NCBI GenBank assembly: GCA_027488165.1
Contig: JAIYCF010000139.1
Span: 1-24,000, forward strand
Length of the DNA stretch: 24,000 nt
From: Streptomycetaceae bacterium
GTDB lineage: Bacteria > Actinomycetota > Actinomycetes > Nanopelagicales > Nanopelagicaceae
Direction: 5' to 3'
Positions 6,312 through 13,753 of this stretch are shown piece by piece. The translations under genes were made by a program, and so were the position numbers. Numbering within the stretch: position 1 is the stretch's first letter; each line of letters starts with the position of its first letter. The notes under the pieces are model-generated. The model worked only from the letters and a program-made list of their open reading frames with translations. It did no database searches and was not told where the DNA came from.

Positions 6312-7481
6312 ATGAGTGATCTCCTAGTTTCTGCACCTTCGCTTGCTGAGTTACAAACGCATCGCAGCGAAAAGTGGCGCGGCTTTACCCATGACATCCT
6401 TCCGTTGCCTGTCGCCGAGATGGATTTTCCGGTAGCCGACGGAATCCGCGAAGTCCTTTCAGAGATGATTTTGAAATCCGATTTGGGTTACCTCGGCTCG
6501 ATCCCTGAGATGGGAACATCTTTTGCGGGTTTTGCCAAGCGTCGTTGGAACTGGGATGTAGATCCAACTTTTGTGCGCATCGCAACAGATGTCGGAGTAG
6601 CCGTAGTCGAGCTATTGCGCGTCTTTGCTAAGCCAGGAGAAAAAGTTCTAATCAGTTCACCCGTATATCAAAACTTCTACACCTGGATCAATGAGACCAA
6701 GGTTTCGATGGTCGATGTTCCATATATAAAGAACGCAGCAGAACCAGATGGTTCCGGATGGAGCCACGATTGGGCTGGGATTGAAAAGGCTTATCAAAGC
6801 GGCATAAAGGTTCATTTACTCTGCAGTCCTCATAATCCTATGGGCAAGGTCTACAGCAAAGAAGATTTACTGCGCCTTGTTGCTCTCGCTAAGAAACACA
6901 ACGTCATAGTTATCTCCGATGAAATTCATGCACCACTAACATATAAAGAGCAACCCTTTACTCCACTCTTGGCACTTGGTGAAGATGCTGCTGAAGTCGG
7001 AGTCGCCGTCAATGCAGCAAGTAAAGGTTGGAATATCGCAGGGCTCAAGTGCGCAATCATCATTTCGCAAAGCGCCAAAATGCATGAGAAGTTAAACGAA
7101 CTTCCACCAGCAATGCACTATCGCGCTTCATTGCTGGGCGCTTTTGCAACGGTGGCTGCCTTTGAAAAAGGTGAACTTTGGCTAGACACCGTTCTAGATC
7201 AGCTAGACCACAATAGAAAGCTCATTGCCCAACTAATCAAAGAAAAGATTCCAGCGATTGGGTACACAGCGCCACATTGCTCGTATCTAGCTTGGCTTGA
7301 TGTGAGTCAATTAAATCTCGGTGATGATCCAGGTGCAGCAATAGTCGAGCGTGCGAAGGTGGCATTTAATCCCGGCCATATCTATGGCCCATTAGGAAAA
7401 GATTATGTTCGCCTTAACTTCGCAACAAGCCCAGAGATAATTAATGAAGCCTTCGATCGCATGGCTCGCGCGTTTAAATAA
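6312..7481 (+). CDS. MalY/PatB-like PLP-dependent C-S lyase (class I/II aminotransferase fold)
   Basis: 389 residues. Fold-type I PLP enzyme: SPHNPMG (Asn175), ISDEIHAPL (Asp203, pairs with the pyridine nitrogen), NAASKGWNIAGLK with the PLP lysine at Lys238, and YVRLNFA (Arg367, carboxylate binding). The opening (PLPVAEMDFPVADGI) and SDEIHA are typical of MalY/PatB cystathionine beta-lyases, which cleave cystathionine or cysteine conjugates to a thiol, pyruvate and ammonia. In some bacteria such proteins double as regulators. It is followed by an FAD oxidoreductase 13 nt downstream and a second C-S-lyase-family enzyme. An aminotransferase acting on another substrate cannot be excluded. Confidence 0.8.
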   Translation: MSDLLVSAPSLAELQTHRSEKWRGFTHDILPLPVAEMDFPVADGIREVLSEMILKSDLGYLGSIPEMGTSFAGFAKRRWNWDVDPTFVRIATDVGVAVVELLRVFAKPGEKVLISSPVYQNFYTWINETKVSMVDVPYIKNAAEPDGSGWSHDWAGIEKAYQSGIKVHLLCSPHNPMGKVYSKEDLLRLVALAKKHNVIVISDEIHAPLTYKEQPFTPLLALGEDAAEVGVAVNAASKGWNIAGLKCAIIISQSAKMHEKLNELPPAMHYRASLLGAFATVAAFEKGELWLDTVLDQLDHNRKLIAQLIKEKIPAIGYTAPHCSYLAWLDVSQLNLGDDPGAAIVERAKVAFNPGHIYGPLGKDYVRLNFATSPEIINEAFDRMARAFK

Positions 7482-7493
7482 ACTTAAATAAAC
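7474..7493 (+). repeat. 10-bp tandem duplication at the stop of the MalY/PatB-like gene
   Basis: TTAAATAAAC occurs twice head to tail at 7474-7483 and 7484-7493. The first copy contains the terminal lysine codon and TAA stop, and the second directly precedes the next ATG at 7495. The layout parallels the longer repeat at the end of msrB. Confidence 0.8.
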
Positions 7494-7494
7494 A

Positions 7495-9042
7495 ATGACT
7501 AGTGATAAGAAATACGATGCAATTGTCGTTGGTGGTGGCCACAACGGACTTGTTGCTGCAACTTATTTAGCTAAAGCGGGAAAGAGCGTTGTTTTGCTCG
7601 AAAGCGCTTCCGAACTAGGCGGAGCAACAACAAGTGTGCGCCCCTTTCCCGAATACGATGCGCGACTTTCTCGTTACTCCTATCTAGTTTCACTACTGCC
7701 GGATCAGATAGTTTCGGATTTAGGAATTAACTTTAAAACGCTAGAGCGCTCCATCGCTTCATATACGCCCTATAAGAAAGGCGGTAAAGACGGCGGGCTT
7801 CTGATCTCCCAAAACTGGGATGCTCGAACTGCTGAGAGCTTTCGTGAGTTAACTGGCGGAGATGAAGAAGGCAAGAAGTGGCAGGAGTTTTATAACGAGA
7901 TTGCGGCTCTGGCCGAGCGGATTGCCCCGTATATGTTGCAACCTCTTAAATCTGCCGCAGATTTGAAATCTGAGATCGGTCTTCCAGAAGCTTGGAAGTT
8001 CATGATGGAGCGGCCAATTGGTGAGGTTATTCAAGATCGTTTCCAAGATGATCTAGTTCGCGGCGTCGTACTAACTGATGCGCTGATTGGAACATTCACA
8101 TCGGCACAGGATCTGCAGGCAAATCGCTGCTTCTTGTATCACCTGATTGGTAACGGAACTGGGCAATGGCGAGTTCCTCAAGGAGGAATGGGAGCCTTTG
8201 TCACCGAGTTAAATCGTGTTGCACTGTTGAACGGTGTAGAAATCCATTTGAATTCACATGTAACTGAAATTGAATCGGGCGCTAACGGTGTTGCAATTAC
8301 TACTGCATCCGGCAAGAGATACGTAGCCACAGATCTATTGTTTGCCGGAGCACCACAAACTCTGGCGAAGTTACGCGGCAAGAGCGCGCCTTCATCTCTT
8401 GAAGGATCGCAGATGAAGATAAACATGTTGCTCTCTCGACTTCCACGTTTAAAATCTGGAATGGATCCAAAACTCGCATTTGCCGGAACCTTTCATATCA
8501 ACGAGTCATATTCGCAATTAGAAAGTGCATATCAAGTTGCCAAGCGTGGTGATATCCCAAGTGATCTGCCACTTGAAATGTATTGCCATACCTTGACCGA
8601 CCCAACAATTCTTTCTCCTGATTTGAGCCAACGTGGTTTCCATACCTTGACTCTTTTTGGTCTGCACACACCTGCTGCGCTCTTTGATGCAGATCCTTCC
8701 GGAGCAAAAGAGTCCGCTAAGGCGGCGGCTATTTCTAGCCTCAATCAATATTTAGAAGAGCCAATCGAATCAGTACTAGCTGTCTGCAGCGATGGTTCAT
8801 TGGCAATTGAAGCGAAATCTCCTATTGATTTAGATAACGATCTTGGTCTGCCCCGTGGAAATATCTTCCATCGCGATTTAGATTTCCCATTTATAGATGG
8901 AACTGAAAGCGCTTCACTCACTTGGGGATCTGAAACAGATGATTCCCACATCTATCTCGCTGGCGCGGGTGCGCGACGCGGCGGAGGAGTAAGCGGTATC
9001 GCGGGCCATAATGCAGCGATGGCAGTGCTGGCAAAGGATTAG
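7495..9042 (+). CDS. FAD-dependent oxidoreductase, phytoene-desaturase / PYROXD2-like (COG1233)
   Basis: 515 residues. The N-terminus carries the Rossmann dinucleotide motif (VVGGGHNGLVAATYLAKAGK), the acidic end of beta-2 (LLESASELGG) and the GGATTS loop of CrtI-type flavoproteins. A middle substrate region contains QGGMGAFVTEL. The C-terminal FAD segment, IYLAGAGARRGGGVSGIAGH, corresponds to the family's conserved glycine-rich end. Relatives are annotated as phytoene-dehydrogenase-like or PYROXD2, and most have no known substrate. No other carotenoid gene is in the window, so carotenoid desaturation is unsupported. It sits between two PLP lyase-type genes with gaps of 13 and 9 nt, suggesting a shared pathway. 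No signal peptide is visible. Confidence 0.8.
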   Translation: MTSDKKYDAIVVGGGHNGLVAATYLAKAGKSVVLLESASELGGATTSVRPFPEYDARLSRYSYLVSLLPDQIVSDLGINFKTLERSIASYTPYKKGGKDGGLLISQNWDARTAESFRELTGGDEEGKKWQEFYNEIAALAERIAPYMLQPLKSAADLKSEIGLPEAWKFMMERPIGEVIQDRFQDDLVRGVVLTDALIGTFTSAQDLQANRCFLYHLIGNGTGQWRVPQGGMGAFVTELNRVALLNGVEIHLNSHVTEIESGANGVAITTASGKRYVATDLLFAGAPQTLAKLRGKSAPSSLEGSQMKINMLLSRLPRLKSGMDPKLAFAGTFHINESYSQLESAYQVAKRGDIPSDLPLEMYCHTLTDPTILSPDLSQRGFHTLTLFGLHTPAALFDADPSGAKESAKAAAISSLNQYLEEPIESVLAVCSDGSLAIEAKSPIDLDNDLGLPRGNIFHRDLDFPFIDGTESASLTWGSETDDSHIYLAGAGARRGGGVSGIAGHNAAMAVLAKD

Positions 9043-9051
9043 GCTTACGCC
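9040..9051 (+). promoter_or_regulatory. leaderless-type -10 overlapping the FAD gene stop
   Basis: TAGGCT at 9040-9045 includes the TAG stop of the upstream gene and lies 6 nt before the ATG at 9052. AAAGGA further upstream is too distant (over 12 nt) to be a good ribosome site, so an internal leaderless promoter is likely. Confidence 0.4.
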
Positions 9052-10170
9052 ATGAATCCAGATAAAGGTTTAAGTCCCGAGACGATCGCAGTCACTGCTG
9101 GACGTCCGGCAAGTGGTCCAGATAGTTCCTTAAATCCTCCCATCTCACTCAACTCAACATTTGTTGCAGGTGGCGCAGTTGGTTACGGGCGTTACGGAAA
9201 TGAAACTTGGTTAGCACTTGAAGAAGCGATTAGCGCTTTTGAAGGCGGACGAACCCTGGCTTACTCATCTGGAATGGCAGCAGTTACTGCCGTCTTCTCA
9301 ACGCTACCTGTTGGAGCAAAGGTAATTGCTTCTCATGAAGGTTATTCAGGAACTATGACTCTCCTCAATAACTATGCCAAAGCAAATCGCCTAAAGGTTT
9401 CCTTTGTATCAGTAACAAATACTTCAGAAGTTGTTAATGAATTACCAGGTGCAACACTGCTCTGGATCGAATCGCCAACGAATCCTGGACTAGAAGTCGC
9501 AGATCTTCCAACACTGATTAAAGCTGCTAAAGAAAAGGGCGTAACAGTTGCAGTGGATAATACCTTTGCGACTGCGCTGAGCCAGAAACCACTAGCTCTT
9601 GGCGCAGATATCGTTATGAATTCGGTAACGAAGTATTTGGCCGGACATAGCGATGTCGTACTTGGCTCGCTAAGCACCGAAGATGCCGCACAATTTAAGA
9701 CTTTAGAAGATGCCCGTAAATTCAACGGCTCAATTCCAGGACCATTTGAAGCGTGGCTTGCACTGCGCGGCATTCGCACCTTCCCGTTGCGTTTTCAGAA
9801 ATCATGTGAAAACGCGCTGGAGCTTGCCAAACGCTTAAGCGCGCACCCACTGGTAAGAAATGTTCGTTACCCAGGGCTGCCAACTGATTCGCAACATGAA
9901 AAAGCCAAAGCGTTAATGAAGAGCTTCGGGGCGATCGTTTCCTTTGAATATATCGGCGATGCAGCGAGCACAGATAAGGTCTGCGCATCTTCGAAAATCG
10001 TCACCTTTGCAACAAGCCTTGGCGGGGTTGAATCCCTTTGGGAACGTCGCCGCCGTTGGCCAATCGAGAGCGCGAGCGTCCCAGAAACCTTGATTCGACT
10101 TTCTGTCGGTATTGAAAGCGTTGAAGATCTGTGGGCCGATATCGATTCAGCGTTGCACGCCGCTAAATAA
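9052..10170 (+). CDS. cystathionine gamma-lyase/gamma-synthase family PLP enzyme
   Basis: 372 residues, Cys/Met metabolism PLP family (fold type I). Visible motifs: GYGRYGNETWLALEEAI, the counterpart of the YxRxxNPT phosphate-binding loop; SSGMAAV (72-78); WIESPTNPGLEVADL; the AVDNTFAT aspartate at 169; and MNSVTKYLAGHSDVVLGS with the PLP lysine at Lys194. Members make or cleave cystathionine, release H2S from cysteine, or degrade methionine. The loop variation (RYGN rather than R.GNPT) leaves the exact reaction open. It follows the FAD oxidoreductase and, with the MalY-like enzyme, gives this short cluster two C-S-chemistry enzymes. Confidence 0.85.
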   Translation: MNPDKGLSPETIAVTAGRPASGPDSSLNPPISLNSTFVAGGAVGYGRYGNETWLALEEAISAFEGGRTLAYSSGMAAVTAVFSTLPVGAKVIASHEGYSGTMTLLNNYAKANRLKVSFVSVTNTSEVVNELPGATLLWIESPTNPGLEVADLPTLIKAAKEKGVTVAVDNTFATALSQKPLALGADIVMNSVTKYLAGHSDVVLGSLSTEDAAQFKTLEDARKFNGSIPGPFEAWLALRGIRTFPLRFQKSCENALELAKRLSAHPLVRNVRYPGLPTDSQHEKAKALMKSFGAIVSFEYIGDAASTDKVCASSKIVTFATSLGGVESLWERRRRWPIESASVPETLIRLSVGIESVEDLWADIDSALHAAK

Positions 10171-10192
10171 GGAAATTTTTCGTTAAAGAGAG

Positions 10193-10204
10193 TATTTTTA
10201 GCGT
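10193..10204 (+). promoter_or_regulatory. leaderless-type -10 before the 50-aa gene
   Basis: TATTTT at 10193-10198 is followed by TAGCGT and then the ATG at 10205: a 6-nt gap with no Shine-Dalgarno. This is the closest match to TATAAT among the leaderless-type sites here. Confidence 0.5.
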
Positions 10205-10357
10205 ATGAAAATCTTCCGCAGAACGCTGGCATTCTTCGCCGTTCTTGCTGTCGCCTTTCGCGCAGTAGGAAGTTTCCTCTCTTGGGCACAACGTCAAGAA
10301 GATGCACCAGCTAATGCTTGGATCGATGAAGACGAAGATGAACTTGAGGATGCTTAA
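10205..10357 (+). CDS. small membrane protein with acidic tail (50 aa)
   Basis: An uninterrupted 50-residue frame: basic start MKIFRRT, one hydrophobic segment at about residues 8-25 (AFFAVLAVAFRAVGSFLS) and a strongly acidic end, DEDEDELEDA. The charge pattern fits a single-pass protein with its basic N-terminus in the cytosol, or a small secreted peptide. A TATTTT -10 element stands 6 nt before its start codon. Its stop is immediately followed, with no gap, by the TTG start of the next membrane protein gene, implying coupled translation. I do not recognise a family. The coding call rests on promoter position, coupling and sensible composition, not on homology. Confidence 0.6.
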   Translation: MKIFRRTLAFFAVLAVAFRAVGSFLSWAQRQEDAPANAWIDEDEDELEDA

Positions 10358-10741
10358 TTGAGTCAAGCCGAGTACATACCCGGTACATGCAATATCGGCG
10401 GGGGAGAAATAACGCGCCGCCGCATGGTTGCGCTGCTGGGTTTGATTCTTACTTTATCTTCAACAGCGACGCTAATCTCTAACGAAGCTAGTCGACAATC
10501 ACGGTTCACAATTTTCTTACCCGCCCTAGTTATGTCTATAGGTTGGGTGCAATCTCGTAAACGTTTCTGTCTGGCGTATGGTTTTGCCGGAACTTTCAAC
10601 CTTGGCTCTCTAGGAAAGCTTTCAAAGGTCTCAGACCAAGCAGCGCGAGCGGCAGATCGCAAAACCGCGGTAAAGATTCTTGCCCAAAGCGCACTCTATG
10701 CGCTGGTGGTTACCGCCCTGGTAGTAGCGCTACCTCTTTAA
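10358..10741 (+). CDS. conserved actinobacterial membrane protein with CNIGGGEI-RRR motif
   Basis: 127 residues from a TTG start directly abutting the upstream stop. The N-terminus reads YIPGTCNIGGGEITRRRM, a motif I associate with a widespread, uncharacterised actinobacterial small membrane protein family (CNIGxxEIxRRR). Hydrophobic segments follow at about 24-42, 49-64 and 107-126, with a weaker one near 70-82. The cysteine and RRR lie on the first soluble segment. No catalytic motif is visible. The frame has no good ATG in the motif region, which supports TTG. It is probably translated with the 50-residue gene. Confidence 0.6.
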   Translation: MSQAEYIPGTCNIGGGEITRRRMVALLGLILTLSSTATLISNEASRQSRFTIFLPALVMSIGWVQSRKRFCLAYGFAGTFNLGSLGKLSKVSDQAARAADRKTAVKILAQSALYALVVTALVVALPL

Positions 10742-10794
10742 AGCCGTAACTTCCCCTTCTACCTCTACCCAAAACAGTTGATTAGTGGAATGGT

Positions 10795-10815
10795 TGTAAC
10801 CACAAAGTAGTTACA
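10795..10815 (+). promoter_or_regulatory. inverted repeat upstream of the hibernation factor gene
   Basis: TGTAAC (10795-10800) and GTTACA (10810-10815) form a perfect 6-bp inverted repeat around a 9-nt spacer, ending 12 nt before the ATG at 10828 and just before the ribosome site. It could be an operator or a small leader hairpin; the sequence does not distinguish them. Confidence 0.3.
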
Positions 10816-10827
10816 CAGGGAGAGAAT

Positions 10828-11175
10828 ATGAAAATTGTTATTCATGCCCGTCACGCCGAACTTGCTGAAGATTTTCGCGAGATTGCGCAAGAGAAGTTAC
10901 TCAGTATGGAGCGATTTAGCGTTGTCATCGATCGCGTTGAAGTTGAGATCTTGCACGAACAGAATCCTCGTCAGGGAAAGCACGCACATCGAGTTATCCT
11001 GACTTCACATGGATCGGGACCGCTGATGCGGTCAGAGGCCGCAGAATTTAATGATCTAGCAGCTTTTGATGAAGCGATTAAAAGTTTTGAACTACAAATT
11101 CGTAAACATCACGAGAGATCAAAGAGCCATAATCGTGAAACGTTAAGAAATATGCCGCTGGCAGAAATTGATTAA
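10828..11175 (+). CDS. hpf: ribosome hibernation promoting factor, short form (S30AE/HPF-RaiA)
   Basis: 115 residues covering a single S30AE-type domain: the opening strand MKIVIHARHAELAEDFREIA, the basic/acidic central strand VDRVEVEILHEQNPRQGKHAHRV and the C-terminal helix FDEAIKSFELQIRKHHERSK. These factors bind the 30S decoding region and keep idle ribosomes inactive, or dimerise them when a C-terminal extension is present. That extension, found in the long actinobacterial form, is missing, so this is a short HPF/YfiA-like protein. A clear Shine-Dalgarno, AGGGAGAG (10818-10825), precedes the ATG. Its stop codon shares TTAA with the convergent gene's stop. Confidence 0.8.
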   Translation: MKIVIHARHAELAEDFREIAQEKLLSMERFSVVIDRVEVEILHEQNPRQGKHAHRVILTSHGSGPLMRSEAAEFNDLAAFDEAIKSFELQIRKHHERSKSHNRETLRNMPLAEID

Positions 11176-11645
11176 TCTGCAGTTGGGCTTGGTGAAACAA
11201 CAGCTGGTGGTTTCTTACCTTTGTCCATCCGCGGTGCTTTAGCTGGTGGAGTCGGTGCCACTGGTGCAGGTCCAAGCGCTTCAATGGCTGCATCTCTAAT
11301 TGCTGTAGCAGCTATAACTGCGCTCTGTTTTGCTACAGCGCTTTGACGTTTTTGAAGTTGAGTTTGCCCTGGTGCACTTAGTGATTTCGCATCGGATAAG
11401 GCTTTATCAACGCTCTCTTTAAATGCTTTGTTGATTGCACGTCTTGCCGCGTCATAGGCCTTAACCGCTTCGATAAATGTTTTTTGATCTTGCTTAAACT
11501 TCTCTACCGCAGATTTGAAATCAGTATTTACATCTGATGGCGATGGAGTGCGCGAGGCTCGGTTGTCTGCACTTGCTAATTGTGGGGAAAAAAGTGATAA
11601 GGCAATGACGAGAGCAGCTACTGCCGAAGTTCTAGACTTATTCAC
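11172..11645 (-). CDS. secreted small alanine/proline/lysine-rich protein
   Basis: 157 residues from a GTG start. A Sec signal peptide is clear: MNKSRTSAVAALVIALSLFS followed by a PQLASADN cleavage region (likely after ASA, about residue 26). The mature part is a helical, alanine- and lysine-rich segment (about 35-120) that may be coiled, then a proline-rich tail (PAPVAPTPPAKAP, KKPPAVVSPSPT), a layout seen in cell-wall-associated proteins. No enzyme motif or family is recognised. It converges on hpf, and the two stop codons overlap within TTAA at 11172-11175. It diverges from the response-regulator gene across a 145-nt intergenic region. Confidence 0.75.
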   Translation of the reverse strand: MNKSRTSAVAALVIALSLFSPQLASADNRASRTPSPSDVNTDFKSAVEKFKQDQKTFIEAVKAYDAARRAINKAFKESVDKALSDAKSLSAPGQTQLQKRQSAVAKQSAVIAATAIRDAAIEALGPAPVAPTPPAKAPRMDKGKKPPAVVSPSPTAD

Positions 11646-11759
11646 CTGGCTACGCTTTCTCTAATACACCTTTGTTGATCAGCCCTAAGTATCAAGGTTA
11701 AGTTTGTGAAATTTCGGTGAAAACACCCTGATCGATGAGATTTCTGAGAGAGGCTTGGC

Positions 11760-11782
11760 TATTTCATCGCCGACATGAAAGG
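11760..11782 (+). promoter_or_regulatory. promoter region, inverted repeat and ribosome site of the response regulator gene
   Basis: TATTTC (11760-11765) is a possible -10. It overlaps a perfect 6-bp inverted repeat TTTCAT (11762-11767) / ATGAAA (11775-11780) with a 7-nt spacer, a candidate binding site for self-regulation. GAAAGG (11777-11782) is a fair Shine-Dalgarno 8 nt before the ATG at 11791. The rest of the 11646-11790 gap holds only a small GGTG-AAAA-CACC hairpin (11716-11727). Confidence 0.35.
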
Positions 11783-11790
11783 CTTAGCGC

Positions 11791-12498
11791 ATGGCTGAGA
11801 TGATTTTAATCGTAGATGACGAAGCCGGGGTTCGCGAACTACTAGGCGATGCCCTTCGCATCGCAGGCTTTGAAACTTCCACGGCTTCTGATGGTATGTC
11901 AGCTTTGACTGCGATTCGAAATAAGAAACCCGATCTATTGATAATTGATATCAATATGCCGTTAATGGATGGCTTTGAATTAGTTGAAAGACTCCGTTCA
12001 ACCGGAGATAACACTCCCGCCTTGATGCTAAGTGCGCGAGCAGATCGCGTTGATGTCACTCGTGGCTTAACTCTCGGTGCGGATGATTATGTAACAAAGC
12101 CCTTTGGTCTAGAAGAGTTGCTATTGCGAGTAAAGGCAATTTTACGTCGCTCCCAAATCACATCTTCAGTTGGTACCGATCTTAGTTGCGGACCAATTAA
12201 GTTGGATGAAGCAAGCCACACCGTAACCTTTGCTGGAGAAATAGTTGACTTATCTCCAACCGAATTCCGACTTTTGCAAGTGTTGGTCGAAAACAAGAAC
12301 CGCGTCCTTAGCAAGAGCTTACTTCTCGATGAAGTCTGGGGAATTACCTTCGAATCTGAGAGCACTGTTGCGGATACATACATTTCATATCTGCGTAAGA
12401 AGTTACATCGCGATGGGTTTGAGGGGATAAAGACTGTGCGAGGCGTGGGCTTTGTAATCCAGGAGCCAAAGCCGGGGCAAAAATCCGAGCAGAAGTAA
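11791..12498 (+). CDS. OmpR/PhoB-family response regulator
   Basis: 235 residues. The receiver has the acidic pair Asp9/Asp10 (LIVDDEAG), the phosphoacceptor Asp53 (LLIIDINMPLMDGF), the switch residue Ser82 (LMLSAR) and Lys104 (YVTKPF). The winged-helix output domain (about 135-228) carries LSPTEFRLLQVLVENKNRVL and the recognition/wing segment VADTYISYLRKKL and IKTVRGVGFVI. It binds DNA when phosphorylated by the kinase encoded 2 nt downstream. The regulon is unknown; an inverted repeat just upstream suggests self-regulation. Resembles PhoP/MprA/TcrA-type actinobacterial regulators, but I cannot assign an orthologue. Confidence 0.92.
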   Translation: MAEMILIVDDEAGVRELLGDALRIAGFETSTASDGMSALTAIRNKKPDLLIIDINMPLMDGFELVERLRSTGDNTPALMLSARADRVDVTRGLTLGADDYVTKPFGLEELLLRVKAILRRSQITSSVGTDLSCGPIKLDEASHTVTFAGEIVDLSPTEFRLLQVLVENKNRVLSKSLLLDEVWGITFESESTVADTYISYLRKKLHRDGFEGIKTVRGVGFVIQEPKPGQKSEQK

Positions 12499-12500
12499 GT

Positions 12501-13712
12501 ATGAAGAAGTCAGGTAGCAAGTTCGCGGTAATCTCAATTATCGTAACCACAGTCCTTTCAACACTTATCGGAGGATACGCAACTCTTGCTGCCAGGAGTT
12601 CAGATCTAGCGCAGATCGATCAATCACTTCAAAAAGTCGTGACCAGAGTTAACGCATTTCCATCTGAAGCAATTTCGGCCGCAATCTTGACGATCGAAGA
12701 TGAAAGTTTAGATTTAACGCTCTCCTTAGTAACGCAAGAGGGCGATGAGACGATTATCAATGAATCTCAATTGATTTATCCAGGTATTTCTGACTTATCT
12801 TTAGTTAGAAAAGGGCTAGCGGGCGCGGTAACGACTGCAAAACCGACGGAGTTTCGTTTTCAGTCAGCAGCAATTGCAGGCGGGGACTATCTAGTTATTG
12901 CATCATCGCTCGATGAGTTGAATGAAAATTTCATATCAAATTTGAAGAACCTGGGCATATTCACCGCTGGAGCGGATGCTTTAGCAATATTTTTCTCAAT
13001 TTACTTCTTAAGGCGCCATAACCGCGGGCTAGATGCGCAAGCGCTACAGCGGATGCAGAGATTTCTCGGTGATGCCTCACACGAGCTTAGAACTCCGTTG
13101 ACGGTTATTAAGGGATACAACGAGATGCTTAGCAAGGGTCAATTTACTCAAGCACCTGATCAGGCGCGCGCATTCTCAAGAGTTGGTTCTGAAATAGAGA
13201 GAATGGAAAGCCTAATTCATGACCTCTTACTGCTGGCCGAACTTGGAGAGAGTAAGCCAGTTGATTTTGCAGAAGTTGATTTCGACGAACTAGTTAAAGC
13301 CCATCTCAATGATTTCCATGTGTTAAACAAGTCGCGCATTGTTACTACTGAAATACCCGACGATTGCTTCGTACAGGGCTCTCGCGAACACCTAAGTCGC
13401 TTAATTCAAAATTGCCTATCAAATATTCTTCGTCATACTCCAAGCGATGCTCCTGTCTCAGTCTCGCTTCGCAATATAGGAAAGCGTGCAGAGTTGAAGA
13501 TCGAAGATGGAGGTCCAGGGCTACCTGAATCGGCCTACGGCAGTGAAATCAAGTTTATGAATAGATTTGATCCTTCTAGATCGCGCGAAAGCGGTGGTTC
13601 CGGTCTGGGCCTAAGCATCATCGCAGCGATAGTTCAAGAACATAACGGGCAACTCGAACTTAGCAAAAGCCAATTAGGTGGATTAGCGGTAACGATCAGG
13701 ATTCCGAATTAA
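12501..13712 (+). CDS. membrane sensor histidine kinase
   Basis: 403 residues. Topology: transmembrane segment at about 9-31 (FAVISIIVTTVLSTLIGGYA), an extracytoplasmic sensing region of about 120 residues, and a second membrane segment at about 150-170 (LGIFTAGADALAIFFSIYFL). No clear HAMP domain follows. HisKA phosphoacceptor His194 lies in DASHELRTPLTVIKG. The HATPase domain shows RLIQNCLSNILRHT (N-box), EDGGPGLP (G1) and GGSGLGLSII (G2). It is the partner of the response regulator 2 nt upstream. The sensed signal is unknown, as the extracellular part has no domain I recognise. Confidence 0.92.
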   Translation: MKKSGSKFAVISIIVTTVLSTLIGGYATLAARSSDLAQIDQSLQKVVTRVNAFPSEAISAAILTIEDESLDLTLSLVTQEGDETIINESQLIYPGISDLSLVRKGLAGAVTTAKPTEFRFQSAAIAGGDYLVIASSLDELNENFISNLKNLGIFTAGADALAIFFSIYFLRRHNRGLDAQALQRMQRFLGDASHELRTPLTVIKGYNEMLSKGQFTQAPDQARAFSRVGSEIERMESLIHDLLLLAELGESKPVDFAEVDFDELVKAHLNDFHVLNKSRIVTTEIPDDCFVQGSREHLSRLIQNCLSNILRHTPSDAPVSVSLRNIGKRAELKIEDGGPGLPESAYGSEIKFMNRFDPSRSRESGGSGLGLSIIAAIVQEHNGQLELSKSQLGGLAVTIRIPN

Positions 13713-13741
13713 CTTAACCAAGTGATTGATGAAAGTTACGG

Positions 13742-13753
13742 TACTTTAATTAC
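13742..13753 (+). promoter_or_regulatory. leaderless-type -10 before the methyltransferase gene
   Basis: TACTTT at 13742-13747 is 6 nt before the ATG at 13754 and there is no Shine-Dalgarno, matching other leaderless-type starts in the window. Confidence 0.45.

Noticed and set aside
7495..9042. Carotenoid biosynthesis (phytoene desaturase) function
   Set aside because: The fold is CrtI-like, but no other carotenoid gene is nearby and the family is broad; the substrate is left open.
9372..9779. Minus-strand open frame of 135 codons inside the cystathionine-lyase-family gene
   Set aside because: The opposite strand is a clear PLP enzyme. The antisense product is serine/alanine-rich with no motif, as expected of a shadow frame.
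9867..10307. Minus-strand open frame of 146 codons over the end of the same gene and the 50-residue gene
   Set aside because: It has no family features, and the forward strand has a promoter-like element and coupled starts.
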